From contig NZ_MKJY01000321.1 of assembly GCF_001942465.1 (NCBI RefSeq), forward strand, positions 1-54,539: DNA of 54,539 nucleotides. The letters are read 5' to 3'. This DNA is from Actinomadura sp. CNU-125. Lineage in GTDB: Bacteria > Actinomycetota > Actinomycetes > Streptosporangiales > Streptosporangiaceae. The translations under genes were made by a program, and so were the position numbers. Positions 25,147 through 33,915 of this stretch are shown piece after piece. Within the stretch, counting starts at the first letter, position 1. Each line of letters begins with the position of its first letter. The notes below the pieces were generated by a model. It saw nothing but the letters and a program-made list of their open reading frames with translations. It was not told the origin of the DNA and ran no database searches.

Positions 25147-25730
25147 GTGAGCCCCTTCTCGTAGACGGTCATGGTCTCGGCGGTCCAGCGGGCAAGGCCC
25201 TCGCGCGACAGCGGGTCGGTGCCGAGCACGTCCGCGATCCGGTGCCGGAGAAGGATCATCGCGAGATCGTTGACCAGTAGGAACGCCGCGCGTTCGTCGG
25301 TCGCGGCGTGCCGCCGGGCCGCCTCGAACAGGCGCCGGAACAGGCGCGCGCCCGCCGGGTCGTCGCCGGGCAGGATCCGCGCGAGGTAGGCGGGCACGGG
25401 GGAACCGGGCGGCAGGCGGCGCAGCAGCGCGTCCGCGAGCGGCGCGGGCGTGTTCGCGCCGCTCGCGGACGCGTCGCCGCTTGTGGACGCATCGTTGTGC
25501 TCGGCCAGCTCGTCGAAGATCCCTTCGAGGATGCTCAGGACGTGCCGGTCGACGGTCTCGCGCAGCACGTCCTTGGAGCCGAAGTGGTGGATGACCAGGG
25601 CGGCGGAGACGCCCGCGGCCTCGCCGATCCGCCGGACGGTGACCCGATCCGGTCCCTGGAGGGCGAAGAGCCGCAGGGCTTCGTCGCGGATGACGGCCCG
25701 GGGCGTACGATCATCATTGACTGAACGCAT
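25143..25730 (-). CDS. TetR/AcrR family transcriptional regulator
   Basis: A 195-residue regulator beginning MRSVNDDRTPRAVIRDEALRL. The HTH is ALQGPDRVTVRRIGEAAGVSAALVIHHFGSKDVLRETV. The C-terminal half resembles the TetR_C_6/BetI-like group. It is coupled to the membrane protein gene that follows by a 4-base overlap. A perfect 18-base palindrome (25730-25747) touches the first base of the start codon, implying a very short leader and strong autorepression. Confidence 0.9.
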   Translation of the reverse strand: MRSVNDDRTPRAVIRDEALRLFALQGPDRVTVRRIGEAAGVSAALVIHHFGSKDVLRETVDRHVLSILEGIFDELAEHNDASTSGDASASGANTPAPLADALLRRLPPGSPVPAYLARILPGDDPAGARLFRRLFEAARRHAATDERAAFLLVNDLAMILLRHRIADVLGTDPLSREGLARWTAETMTVYEKGLT

Positions 25731-25747
25731 GTTTAGGATCCTAAACA
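25730..25747. promoter_or_regulatory. Perfect 18-base palindromic operator
   Basis: TGTTTAGGATCCTAAACA is fully self-complementary. It overlaps the first base of the tetR start codon on the minus strand, and a further half-site TGTTTAG follows at about 25749. A bound repressor would cover the transcription and translation starts. Confidence 0.82.
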
Positions 25748-25824
25748 GATGTTTAGTCGCCGTGCAACGCTGATGTCGGTTTTCCGCTAGTGAACGCGCG
25801 TGGCCGTCGACGATGCTGGGGGAC

Positions 25825-27304
25825 ATGCACGAGGACGTGGAAAGGTGCGTACGGGCCGTCCGGTCGAAGGACGCCCGGTTCGACGGATGGTTCTTCACCG
25901 GGGTGGTGACCACCGGGATCTACTGCCGCCCGAGCTGCCCGGCCGTGCCGCCGAAGGCGGAGAACATGCGGTTCTATCCGAGCGCGGCGGCCGCGCAGCA
26001 GGCCGGGTTCCGGGCGTGCAAGCGGTGCCGTCCGGACGCGAGCCCGGGGTCGCCCGAATGGAACCACCGGGCGGACGCCGTCGCGCGCGCCATGCGGCTC
26101 ATCGCAGACGGTGTGGTCGATCGCGAAGGCGTCCCTGGGCTCGCGCGCAGACTCGGGTACAGCACGCGGCAGATCGAACGGCAGCTCAACGCCGAACTGG
26201 GGGCCGGTCCCCTGGCGCTGGCGCGCGCGCAGAGGGCGCAGACCGCGCGCCTGCTGATCGAGACGACGCCGCTGCCGATGGGGGACGTCGCGTTCGCGGC
26301 GGGGTTCGCGAGCATCCGGGCGTCAACGACACCGTCCGGGAGGTGTTCGCCCTCACGCCGACCGAGTTGCGCGACCGGGTCGCGAAGGGGCATCCGCCCG
26401 CCGGGTCCGGCACGCTGTCCTTCCGGCTGCCGTTCCGCGCGCCGCTGTGCCCGGACAACCTGTTCGGGCACCTGGCGGCGACGGCGGTGCCCGGTGTCGA
26501 GGAGTGGCGGGACGGCTCGTTCCGCCGGGCGTTCCGGCTGCCGCACGGCCACGGCGTCGCCGCGCTGCGCCCGCACCCCGACCACGTCGTCTGCACCCTG
26601 ACCCTCACCGACCTGCGCGATCTCACCATCGCGATCAGCCGGTGCCGGTGGCTGCTCGACCTGGACGCCGACCCGGTCGCCGTCGACGACCAGTTGCGCG
26701 CCGATCCGGTCCTCGCGCCGCTGGTCGGCAAGGCGCCGGGACGCGCGTGCCGCGTGCGGCGGACGCGCCGGAGTTCGCCGTCCGCGCCGTCCTCGGGCAG
26801 CAGGTGTCGGTCGCGGCGGCGCGGACGCACGCGGCCCGGCTCGTCGTCGCGCACGGCGAGCCGATCGACGATCCGTCCGGCGAGAACGGCGGGCTCACCC
26901 ACCTGTTCCCGACGCCCGAGGCGCTCGCGGACCTCGACCCGGAGACCCTTGCGTTCCCCCGGACCCGGCGCGTCACCCTGGCGGCCCTCGTGGACGCCCT
27001 CGCGAAGGACGAGATCGACCTCGGCGTCGGAAGCGACTGGGAGACGGCCCGCGCGCGCTTGGCGGCACTCCCCGGTTTCGGACCGTGGACGATCGAGACC
27101 ATCGCCATGCGTGCCCTCGGCGACCCCGACGCGTTCATCCCCGGAGACCTCGGCGTGCGCACGGCGGCCCGCACGCTGGGTCTCCCCCACACCCCGGCCG
27201 CCCTCACCCGGCATGCCGAAGCGTGGCGACCGTGGCGCGCCTACGCCGTCCAGTACCTGTGGGCGACCGGCGACCACGCCATCAACTACCTGCCCGCCTC
27301 CTAG
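25825..27304 (+). CDS. alkA: Ada-AlkA fusion: methylphosphotriester sensor / 3-methyladenine DNA glycosylase (two frameshifts)
   Basis: A repair protein of about 490 residues. The N-terminal Ada-type zinc domain has its cysteines in [11 protein letters not shown] and CKRCRPD, takes methyl from DNA phosphotriesters and acts as a switch. An AraC-type HTH region (about 80-185) follows, then AlkA: the N-terminal subdomain [18 protein letters not shown], and the HhH-GPD glycosylase [43 protein letters not shown] with the catalytic Asp in the last stretch. The frame is lost near 26323 and near 26738, one base missing each time. ATG 25825 (MHEDVERCV) suits the family; 25813 is possible. It is followed by ogt 10 bases later, forming an adaptive-response operon. 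Confidence 0.9.
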
Positions 27305-27314
27305 AGGAGTTGAC

Positions 27315-27830
27315 ATGCAGACAACGCACACAGTCTTGGAAAGCAAAGTCGGACCGCTCACGGTGGTCGTCACCGGCGGCGCCGTGTCCGGGCTGTACAT
27401 GGACGAACAGCGGCACCGGCCGCCCCAGGAGACGTTCGGCTTCCCTGTGGACGACCCCAGCGAACGGCCGTTCGCGCAAGTCGCGGAACAGCTCGCCGCC
27501 TACTTCGCCGGGGACCTGACCGAGTTCGACGTTCCGCTCGCCCTGAACGGGACCCCGTTCCAGCAACGCGTCTGGGCGGCCCTCCAAGACATCCCCTACG
27601 GCGAGACGATCTCCTACGGCGAGCTCGCGCGGGAGATCGGGAACCCGAGCGCCTCCCGCGCCGTCGGGCTCGCCAACGGCAAGAACCCGGTCGGCGTGAT
27701 CGTGCCGTGCCACCGGGTCGTCGGATCGAACGGCGACCTCACCGGGTACGGCGGCGGCATCGACCGCAAGCGCTACCTGCTGGGCTTCGAGCGGGAGATC
27801 CGGCACGGCGCCGCGCCCGCGCTGTTCTGA
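27315..27830 (+). CDS. ogt: Methylated-DNA--[protein]-cysteine S-methyltransferase
   Basis: A suicide repair protein that moves methyl from O6-methylguanine to its own cysteine. The 171-residue product has the acceptor Cys132 in IVPCHRVV. The helix-turn-helix region PFQQRVWAALQDIPYGETISYGELA and the Asn/Arg region ASRAVGLANGKNPV are intact. ATG follows GAGGAG and starts 10 bases after the Ada-AlkA stop, so the two are cotranscribed and probably induced by methylated Ada domain. Confidence 0.96.
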   Translation: MQTTHTVLESKVGPLTVVVTGGAVSGLYMDEQRHRPPQETFGFPVDDPSERPFAQVAEQLAAYFAGDLTEFDVPLALNGTPFQQRVWAALQDIPYGETISYGELAREIGNPSASRAVGLANGKNPVGVIVPCHRVVGSNGDLTGYGGGIDRKRYLLGFEREIRHGAAPALF

Positions 27831-27909
27831 AGTTTTCGTCGCAGGCGGCGGGTAGCGTACGGGCGCGACCGGGTATCCGGTCCGTGCGGATTGCGAAAGG
27901 GCAGATCAG

Positions 27910-29040
27910 GTGGAGTTCCGAGTCGATCGTCAGACGCTCGCCGAGGCCGTCGCGTGGGCCGCGCGGACGCTGCCGTCCCGTCCCGCCGTGCCCGTCCTCG
28001 CCGGGATGCTGATCGAGGTCGGTGACGGGGAACTGACCCTCGCCGGGTTCGACTACGAGGTCTCGGCGCGCGCGCGGATCGATGTGGAGGTCGTCGAGCC
28101 GGGCCGGGTTCTCGTCCCGGGCAGGCTGCTGTCCGACATCGTGCGGAGCCTCCCCGCGCAGCCCGTGGAGATCTTCACGAAGGGATCGGAGGTCGTCGTC
28201 CGGTGCGGGCCCGCGGAGTTCGGCCTGCTCACCATGCCCGTCGAGGACTACCCCACCCTCCCCGAGCCGCCCGCGCGCGCCGGCACCGTCCCGGGCGAAC
28301 TGTTCGCGGAGGCCGTCGCGCAGGTCGTCGTCGCAGCGGGCCGCGACGACACGCTGCCGATGCTGACCGGCGCCCGGATCGACATCGACGGCGACACCAT
28401 GTGGATCGCCTGCACCGACCGGTACCGGATCGCCGCCCGCGAGCTCACCTGGTCGCCCGCCGACCCCGGCTTCACCGCGGGCGTCGTCGTCCCGGCCCGC
28501 ACGCTCGCCGACACCGCGAAGGCGATCAAACCGGGCGCGGAGGTCGCGATCGACCTCGGCGGTTCCGGTGAGGCGCTGATCGGCATCTCCGGCGGCGGCC
28601 GCACGATGACCAGCCGTCTCCTCGACGAGCAGTACATCAACTACCGGGCGCGGCTCACCGGCGAGTGGACGACGACGGCGCGCGTCCGCACCGCCCCGTT
28701 CGTCGAGGCGATCAAGCGGGCCGCGCTGGTCACCGACCGGGGCACGCCCGTCCGGCTGCAGTTCACGCCCGGCGAGGTGCGGATCCGGGCCGCCGCGGGC
28801 GACTCGGCCCGCGCGAACGAGGCCCTCGGCGCCGAACTCGACGGCGACGAGATCGACATCGCGTTCAGCCCCCAGTACCTCCTCGACGCCCTCGCCGGGA
28901 TCCCCACCGAGTGGACGCGGCTGGAGTGCGCGAGCCCGACGAAGGCCGCGCTGCTCACCGGCGTCCCCGACGAGGAGGACGCCGCCGACCGCGACACCGG
29001 CTTCCGCTACATCGCGATGCCGGTCCGGCTCACCTCCTGA
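27910..29040 (+). CDS. dnaN: DNA polymerase III beta subunit (sliding clamp) paralogue
   Basis: A 376-residue three-domain beta clamp. The GTG start reads MEFRVDRQTLAEAVAWAARTLPSR with the PVLAGMLIEV strand. Later segments are DTLPMLTGARIDIDGDTMWIACTDRYRIA (domain 2) and the C-terminal YLLDALAGI and FRYIAMPVRL, where partner peptides bind. The main dnaN normally sits beside dnaA and recF, which are absent here, so this is likely a second clamp. It lies 80 bases after ogt with its own apparent promoter. The link to alkylation repair is by position only. Confidence 0.9.
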   Translation: MEFRVDRQTLAEAVAWAARTLPSRPAVPVLAGMLIEVGDGELTLAGFDYEVSARARIDVEVVEPGRVLVPGRLLSDIVRSLPAQPVEIFTKGSEVVVRCGPAEFGLLTMPVEDYPTLPEPPARAGTVPGELFAEAVAQVVVAAGRDDTLPMLTGARIDIDGDTMWIACTDRYRIAARELTWSPADPGFTAGVVVPARTLADTAKAIKPGAEVAIDLGGSGEALIGISGGGRTMTSRLLDEQYINYRARLTGEWTTTARVRTAPFVEAIKRAALVTDRGTPVRLQFTPGEVRIRAAAGDSARANEALGAELDGDEIDIAFSPQYLLDALAGIPTEWTRLECASPTKAALLTGVPDEEDAADRDTGFRYIAMPVRLTS

Positions 29041-29604
29041 TCACAGGTCCAGAACCGCGAGGACGAACCGGACGTCACGGTCGCCGGCGTTCGCGTACGA
29101 GTGCGGCCGGTCGCCGACGAACACGGCGGCCGCGCCCGCCTCCACGAGGTCGGTGCGCCCGTCGACGCCCAGCGTCAGCGTGCCGTCCTGCACGTAGACG
29201 ATCTCCTTGGTGCCGGGCACGTGCGGATCGCTGTCGCGCGACTCGCCGGGCCGCAGCTCCCACCGCCACAGCTCCAGCGACGGCCGCGGGTCGCTGCCCG
29301 CCAGCAGCGTGCCGCGGCCGCCGTGCTCGCCCTCCCACAGCACCACGTGCCGTTCGGGCGGGAACATCCGCATCGGCGGCTCCTCCTCGACCTGCACCAG
29401 CCGGGTCAGCGGCACGCCGAGCGCGTCCGAGATCCGGATGAGCGTCCCCAGATTCGGATTGCCGCGCCCCTGCTCCAGCCCGACGAGGACGCCCTTGCTG
29501 ACGCCGGCCCGGCCGGCGAGCTCGTCCAGGCTCCAGCCGTGCCCGGCCCGCAGCGCCCGGACGGTCCGCGCCACGGCCTCACCGATGACTCCCTGCTCGC
29601 CCAC
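29041..29604 (-). CDS. XRE family regulator with cupin domain
   Basis: A 187-residue regulator. The XRE HTH (about 8-62) is VRALRAGHGWSLDELAGRAGVSKGVLVGLEQGRGNPNLGTL. A linker and a C-terminal cupin_2 domain follow (ELRPGESRDSDPHVPGTKEIVYVQDGTLTL, then DRPHSYANAGDRDV). The start is GTG at 29604 with GGGAGGA upstream. It is divergent from the B3/4-EamA pair, whose products it probably controls; the shared 95-base gap contains a TACAAT -10-like element. Its stop abuts the dnaN paralogue's stop. Confidence 0.9.
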   Translation of the reverse strand: MGEQGVIGEAVARTVRALRAGHGWSLDELAGRAGVSKGVLVGLEQGRGNPNLGTLIRISDALGVPLTRLVQVEEEPPMRMFPPERHVVLWEGEHGGRGTLLAGSDPRPSLELWRWELRPGESRDSDPHVPGTKEIVYVQDGTLTLGVDGRTDLVEAGAAAVFVGDRPHSYANAGDRDVRFVLAVLDL

Positions 29605-29699
29605 CGCTTCCTCCCTCACGCGGATACCAGGATGCCACCGCCCCGTCCGGTCGATACAATGACCTGTCGAGTTCACTCAAATGACCGCCAGGAGGGTCG

Positions 29700-30357
29700 A
29701 TGCTGGAGCGGATCGTCGTGGCCGAGGCCGTCCGGGAACTGCGCCCCGACTTCGCCGTCCTCGCCATGACCGCCGAAGGGCTGGCGAACGGGCCGGGCGA
29801 CGACGCCTCGGCGCGACCGGCTCGCGCGCGCCGCCGAACACGCCGACGCCGCGAACCCGCACGTCGAGGCGTGGCGCGAAGCGTACCGGGCGTTCGGCGC
29901 GAAGCCGAAGCGCACCCGCCCGTCCGTCGACGCCCTCATGCGCCGCGCCGTCCCGTCCATCAACCGGGTGGTGGACGCCTACAACGCGATCAGCGTGGAG
30001 TACGCGCTCCCGATCGGCGGCGAGGACCTCGACGCCTACCGCGGCCCCGCCCGTCTCGTCCGCGCCACCGGCGACGAACCCTTCGACGTCGTCGCGGCCG
30101 GCGAACCCGCCGTCGAGCATCCCGAACCGGGCGAGGTCGTCTGGCGGGACGACGAGGGCGTCACGTGCCGCCGCTGGAACTGGCGGCAGTGCGTCCGCAC
30201 CCGCATCACCGAGGACACCAAGAACGCCCTGTTCCTCCTGGAACGCCTCGACCCCTACCCCCTCGACCGCCTCGAAGCGGCCGGAGCGGAACTCGCGTCC
30301 CGCCTCCGCGAGATCTCCCCGGACGTCCGGATCGCGACCCGGCTGATCCAATGGTGA
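29700..30357 (+). CDS. B3/4 domain protein (tRNA synthetase-like editing domain; frameshifted)
   Basis: A stand-alone B3/B4 domain like the editing domain of the PheRS beta subunit, about 219 residues after correction. AGGAGG precedes the ATG (MLERIVVAEAVRELRPDFAVL). Near 29814 one base is missing; the true continuation DRLARAAEHADAANPHVEAW lies in the other frame. It then reads AVPSINRVVDAYNAISVEYALPIGG and RLVRATGDEPFD, typical of the domain. ITEDTKNALFLLERLDP closes it. It overlaps the following EamA gene by 7 bases. It may hydrolyse mischarged tRNAs or bind amino acids; this is family inference. Confidence 0.85.
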
Positions 30358-31222
30358 CGGTCCTCGCCCTCGGCGCCGCCCTCGCCTTCGGCGTCGCCGA
30401 CTTCCTCGGCGGCGCCGTCTCCCGCCGCGCGACGGTCCTGCAAGTACTCCTGTGGTGCGTCCCCGCGGGCTTCGCCATCGTCCTCGCCGCCGCGCTCATC
30501 GACGGCGGCGCGCCCACCGGACCGTCCATGGCCTGGGGCCTCGCCGCCGGGCTCGCCGGAGGCACCGGCCTCATCACCTTCTACGGCGCGCTCGCCCGCG
30601 GCCCGATGAGCGTCGTCGCGCCCGTCTCCGCGCTCGCCGCCGCCGTCCTCCCGGTCGCGTCGGCGTGGTCGGCGGCGACCGGCTGAGCACCACCGTGATC
30701 GCCGGCGTCCTGCTGTGCCTCGTCGCGATCGGCATGGTCAGCATGGAGCAGGACGACCCCGGCGAACCGGCACCCGCCAAGGGGCGCCCGACCGACTCGG
30801 GCCCGCTCATGGCCGCGATATCCGGCATCTACTTCGGCGTCTTCTTCACCCTCCTGTCCGCGACCGGAGAGGAGGGTGGCTACTGGCCGATCGTCGCCGC
30901 CCGGATCGGCAGCCTGACGGTCGTCCTGGTCGCCGTCGTCTTCACCCTGCGCTTCCGCGGCGGGAGCCTCGGCCCCCGCCTTTCCGGACGCGCGCTCGTC
31001 GGCCTCGCGCTCCTGTCCGGAACCCTCGACGCGGGCGCGAACGTCCTGTTCGTCATCGCCACCCAGCACGGCGTGCTCAGCCTCGTCGCCGTCCTGACGT
31101 CCCTCTACCCCGCGATCACCGTCCTGCTGGCCCGCATCGCCTACAGCGAGCGGCTCCGCGTCGTCCAGCGGATCGGCTTGGCCGTCGCGGCCACCGGCGT
31201 CGTCCTGGTGACCGCCGGATGA
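30351..31222 (+). CDS. EamA/DMT family transporter (frameshifted)
   Basis: A ten-helix drug/metabolite transporter of about 290 residues in two frames. The first half (MVTVLALGAALAFGVADFLGG) and GLITFYGALARGPMSVVAPVSAL make up one EamA repeat. The frame ends early near 30658, and the second repeat (TTVIAGVLLCLVAIGMVSME, GTLDAGANVLFVIATQHGVLSLVAVLTSLYP) continues one base off. Overlap with the B3/4 gene shows one operon. Export of an amino acid or related metabolite would suit the B3/4 partner, but this is inference. Confidence 0.87.
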
Positions 31223-31226
31223 GCGG

Positions 31227-31646
31227 TCAGGCCGACGCCTGGTCGCTGTCCTTCAACGCGCCCCAGCCGTGCCAGCGCTCGACACGGATCCAGGCGCTGA
31301 ACCGCGTGCGAACGCGATCGGGGTAGGGCCCGCCGGTGTAGTGCCGGGCGATGCGGTCGATGTCGGCGAGCCCCTCGTCCTCGTGGATCTCGGTGACGTG
31401 GCCGATGAGCGTGACGTGCGTGTACCAGTCCTCGTCGAGGACCGTGAGGGAGACGCGCGGGTCGGCTCGCAGGTGGCGAAGGCGCACGCGGCTCTCGTCC
31501 AGGTTGACGAGCACCCGGCCGTCCTCCCACAGGTACCAGGTCGGCGTGGTCACCGGGGCGCCGTCCGCGCGCACGGTGGCCATGACGCACGGGCTGGGCT
31601 TGGCGAGCAGCGCGACGGCCTCCGGCGGCAGCGGCGGCTTGGACAT
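31227..31646 (-). CDS. PPOX class (pyridoxamine 5'-phosphate oxidase-like) F420/FMN-binding protein
   Basis: A 139-residue split-barrel protein. The N-terminal ALLAKPSPCVMATVRADGAPVTTPTWYLWEDGRVLVN and RHLRADPRVSLTVLDED are the hallmark of actinobacterial PPOX class F420-dependent reductases. The C-terminus DIDRIARHYTGGPYPDRV fits. It probably reduces a small substrate or degrades a cofactor product using F420H2. ATG at 31646 begins MSKPPLPPEAVAL. The gene is convergent with the EamA gene, with stops 2 bases apart. Confidence 0.88.
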   Translation of the reverse strand: MSKPPLPPEAVALLAKPSPCVMATVRADGAPVTTPTWYLWEDGRVLVNLDESRVRLRHLRADPRVSLTVLDEDWYTHVTLIGHVTEIHEDEGLADIDRIARHYTGGPYPDRVRTRFSAWIRVERWHGWGALKDSDQASA

Positions 31647-31744
31647 CCGGACCCCCTGATGACGACTACGGGTGCACAAGATCACCTACCCGGAGACGAA
31701 TCCCCGACACCTCGCCTGCGAGCCGCCCCCGGCTGATCACATGG

Positions 31745-32293
31745 TCAAGCGATCTTTTTCACGCAAACCGTCTTCAGGGTCCTCGTCCCGTCCGGAAGCT
31801 TCGGTAGCGGATTAGAGGGTGGGACAGAGGCTTTCTGGAACTTATGTGCCGCATTCGGTGGCGCTTCGACGAGCAGAATGGTGAAATTCTTGCCTATGTC
31901 CTGCGGACTGCCGAAACCGTGGAGCTTGACGGTCCAGTCGCCGTCGCCCGGGGAGCGTGGCCGGGCGACGGCTGCGACGTAGAACCCGTCCGAGGTTTTG
32001 GTGATCGCCCACAGTTCGGCGCCTTCGACCATATCGGCCGTACCGCCGAGAGCCAGGTCATTGCGGACCTGGTGGCATTCTTGTCCGTTCGCGGGCCGGG
32101 TCGTGATTTCGATCCGGCTCTTTTCTGCCGCTTCGAGTTCATTGTTGCGCATCGCCTCGCGGGCCGACCAGAGGGCCGCCAGCGCCGCAATGACGGTGCA
32201 GACGGTGATGATCACCGTTTGGGTCGTCGAGAGGCGGCGCCCGCCGCCCTGGGTCCCGTCCTGCTGTGCTCCGCTGGAACCTTGATCACTCAT
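31745..32293 (-). CDS. Hypothetical single-pass membrane protein
   Basis: A 182-residue protein with a Gly/Gln/Ser-rich cytoplasmic tail (MSDQGSSGAQQDGTQGGGRR), one TM helix (TQTVIITVCTVIAALAALWSA, about 24-44), and an extracellular beta-rich domain with two cysteines (GQECHQVR and the C-terminal TVCVKKIA). No family is recognised. The base composition is clearly less GC-rich than its neighbours, as is the 200-base gap upstream of it, which suggests acquisition by transfer. Function is unknown. Confidence 0.7.
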   Translation of the reverse strand: MSDQGSSGAQQDGTQGGGRRLSTTQTVIITVCTVIAALAALWSAREAMRNNELEAAEKSRIEITTRPANGQECHQVRNDLALGGTADMVEGAELWAITKTSDGFYVAAVARPRSPGDGDWTVKLHGFGSPQDIGKNFTILLVEAPPNAAHKFQKASVPPSNPLPKLPDGTRTLKTVCVKKIA

Positions 32294-32496
32294 GTGCGCG
32301 ACCCCTGATCCTGACCGACACCGTGAAATACCATATCTACCTGGCGTTACGGCACTCTAGGGGTGCTGGCCGAAGTCGGCCACCATTCAGCGGATTTCGA
32401 TAACCGAATAACTGCGGACGGTCGCGACCGGCGGAATAAGCGGATATTTTGGCAACGAGGCCATCATTTCGATAAATAAAGCTCCCGTTGAAGGCG

Positions 32497-33261
32497 TCAC
32501 CGCCGGGTGAGCACCAGGGGAGCGTCCTCGGTGATGGCGACCGTGTGCTCGGAGTGCGCCGTGCGCGACCCGTCCGCCGACCGGATCGTCCACCCGTCGG
32601 CGTCGTAGGTGATCTTGTCGGTCGTCCGGGCGAACCAGGGTTCGATGGCCAGCGTCAGGCCCGGCCGGAGCGGGAGGCCGCGTCCCGCCCGTCCCTTGTT
32701 CGAGACGTGCGGGTCCTCGTGCATGGTGCGGCCGATGCCGTGGCCGCCGAACTCGTTGTTGACCGGGTAACCGTAGCCGCGGGCCACCGCCCAGATCGCC
32801 GCGGAGATGTCGCCCAGGCGGTTCCCCGGACGAGCCACCTCGATCGCCGCCTCCAGCGCCTCCTCGGTGGCGCGGACGATCCGCAGGTCCTCCTCCGCGG
32901 CGGTCCCGACGATGACCGTGCGCGCCGAGTCGGCCGCCCACCCGTCGACACTGACCGCGATGTCCGCGGTGAGCACGTCCCCGTCGCGCAGCGTGTAGTC
33001 GTGCGGCAAGCCGTGCAGGACGGCGTCGTTGACCGACAGGCAGATAACGTTACGGAACGGGCCCTCCCCGAAGGACGGCGAGTAATCCCAGTAGCAGGAC
33101 TCCGCGCCCCGGCGCTTGATCATCCCGCGAACGTGGTGCTCCAACTCCATGAGGTTGACCCCCACGTCGGCGATCCGCCCGACCTCGGTGAGCACCTCGG
33201 CGACGAAACGCCCGGCCACGTGCATGCGTTCGATCTCCGCAGGCGTCTTCAGTTCGATCAC
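32497..33261 (-). CDS. map: Type I methionine aminopeptidase
   Basis: Removes the N-terminal methionine of new proteins. The 254-residue pita-bread-fold enzyme has His83 in VLHG and metal ligands Asp100 (TADIAV), Asp111 (ADSART), the His in GGHGIGRTMHEDP, the Glu in AIEPW and the Glu in HSEHTV. It is not in the secY-adk ribosomal operon, where the housekeeping map normally lies, so it is probably a second copy. It is divergent from an XRE regulator across two identical operator-like elements (33282-33332), so its expression is probably regulated. Confidence 0.95.
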   Translation of the reverse strand: MIELKTPAEIERMHVAGRFVAEVLTEVGRIADVGVNLMELEHHVRGMIKRRGAESCYWDYSPSFGEGPFRNVICLSVNDAVLHGLPHDYTLRDGDVLTADIAVSVDGWAADSARTVIVGTAAEEDLRIVRATEEALEAAIEVARPGNRLGDISAAIWAVARGYGYPVNNEFGGHGIGRTMHEDPHVSNKGRAGRGLPLRPGLTLAIEPWFARTTDKITYDADGWTIRSADGSRTAHSEHTVAITEDAPLVLTRR

Positions 33262-33281
33262 GAATACCTCGCGTCACAGAG

Positions 33282-33332
33282 TGTCGGTATAGTAATACCG
33301 ACACCATAAACACTTGCCGGTATAGTAATACC
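33282..33332. promoter_or_regulatory. Duplicated operator between map and XRE gene
   Basis: GGTATAGTAATACC occurs twice with the same AGTA spacer: inside a longer palindrome at 33282-33303 (arms TGTCGGTAT / ATACCGACA) and at 33319-33332. The centres are 33 bases apart, three helical turns. The sites fill the 89-base divergent promoter region. Confidence 0.8.
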
Positions 33333-33350
33333 ACCGCTAGCCTTGGCCGC

Positions 33351-33619
33351 ATGGTCCGCCAACCGCTCACACCCGAGCAGATCGAAGCCGGCAGACGTCT
33401 CGCGCCCTGCTTCGCCGCGCGCGAGCGGGACGCGACCTGGCGGAGGTCGCGCACACGGCCGGCATCTCGCCGGAGACCCTCCGCAAGATCGAGACCGGAC
33501 GCCTGCCCTCCCCCGGCTTCGGCACGATCGTCTGCCTGGGCGAGGCCCTCGACATCCCGGTCCAAGACCTCGCAGCCACCTGGCGCGGCAACGACCACAC
33601 CCTCGAAGCAGTCTCCTAA
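33351..33619 (+). CDS. XRE family helix-turn-helix regulator (frameshifted)
   Basis: A small regulator of about 89 residues. It starts MVRQPLTPEQIEAGRRLA. One base is missing near 33407, after which GRDLAEVAHTAGISPETLRKIETGRLPSPGF (a clear XRE HTH) and VCLGEALDIPVQDLA continue to the stop at 33617-33619. The gene is divergent from map and preceded by two GGTATAGTAATACC elements, its likely binding sites. It should repress map and itself; the signal is unknown. Confidence 0.82.
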
Positions 33620-33915
33620 GCGTCCGCGGCCCCGATCGCCGAGAAGCAGACGCCCGTGCACCGCGCCGACGCCGCGCAGCACGTCCTGGGCGCTCGTGGG
33701 ACGCGTCGATCGTGATCTCGCAGCCAACCAAAGCCCAAACGGCCGAGGACTCCTCTCGGGCAGGGAGGACGGCCAGGCGCGATCAACCTGGCCGCAACAC
33801 ATCGCGCCCGGATCGCTGGGGAATGAGCAGGACACCCATAATGGTTATCGCGAGAAGTGGACGCCGCCCGGAGGAAGTACACCATGTGGCTATCGGACGA
33901 TCGCGAGTTGAGGCC
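33620..33915. other. Intergenic region without a supported gene
   Basis: About 296 bases between the XRE gene and the GntR gene. No frame has protein-like composition or a family match. It is somewhat less GC-rich near 33830-33900, where a CCATAATGG element (33836-33844) may belong to the gntR promoter. Confidence 0.5.

Noticed and set aside
25132..25150. GGTTTCACGTGAGCC, part of a parS consensus
   Set aside because: Only one half-site is intact and it is made of the GTG start region of the membrane protein gene; the other arm has three mismatches.
30003..32200. Frameshifted B3/4, EamA and neighbouring genes as true pseudogenes
   Set aside because: Each is repaired by a single base and the rest is intact, the same pattern as in essential genes of the window, so sequence error is the simpler explanation.
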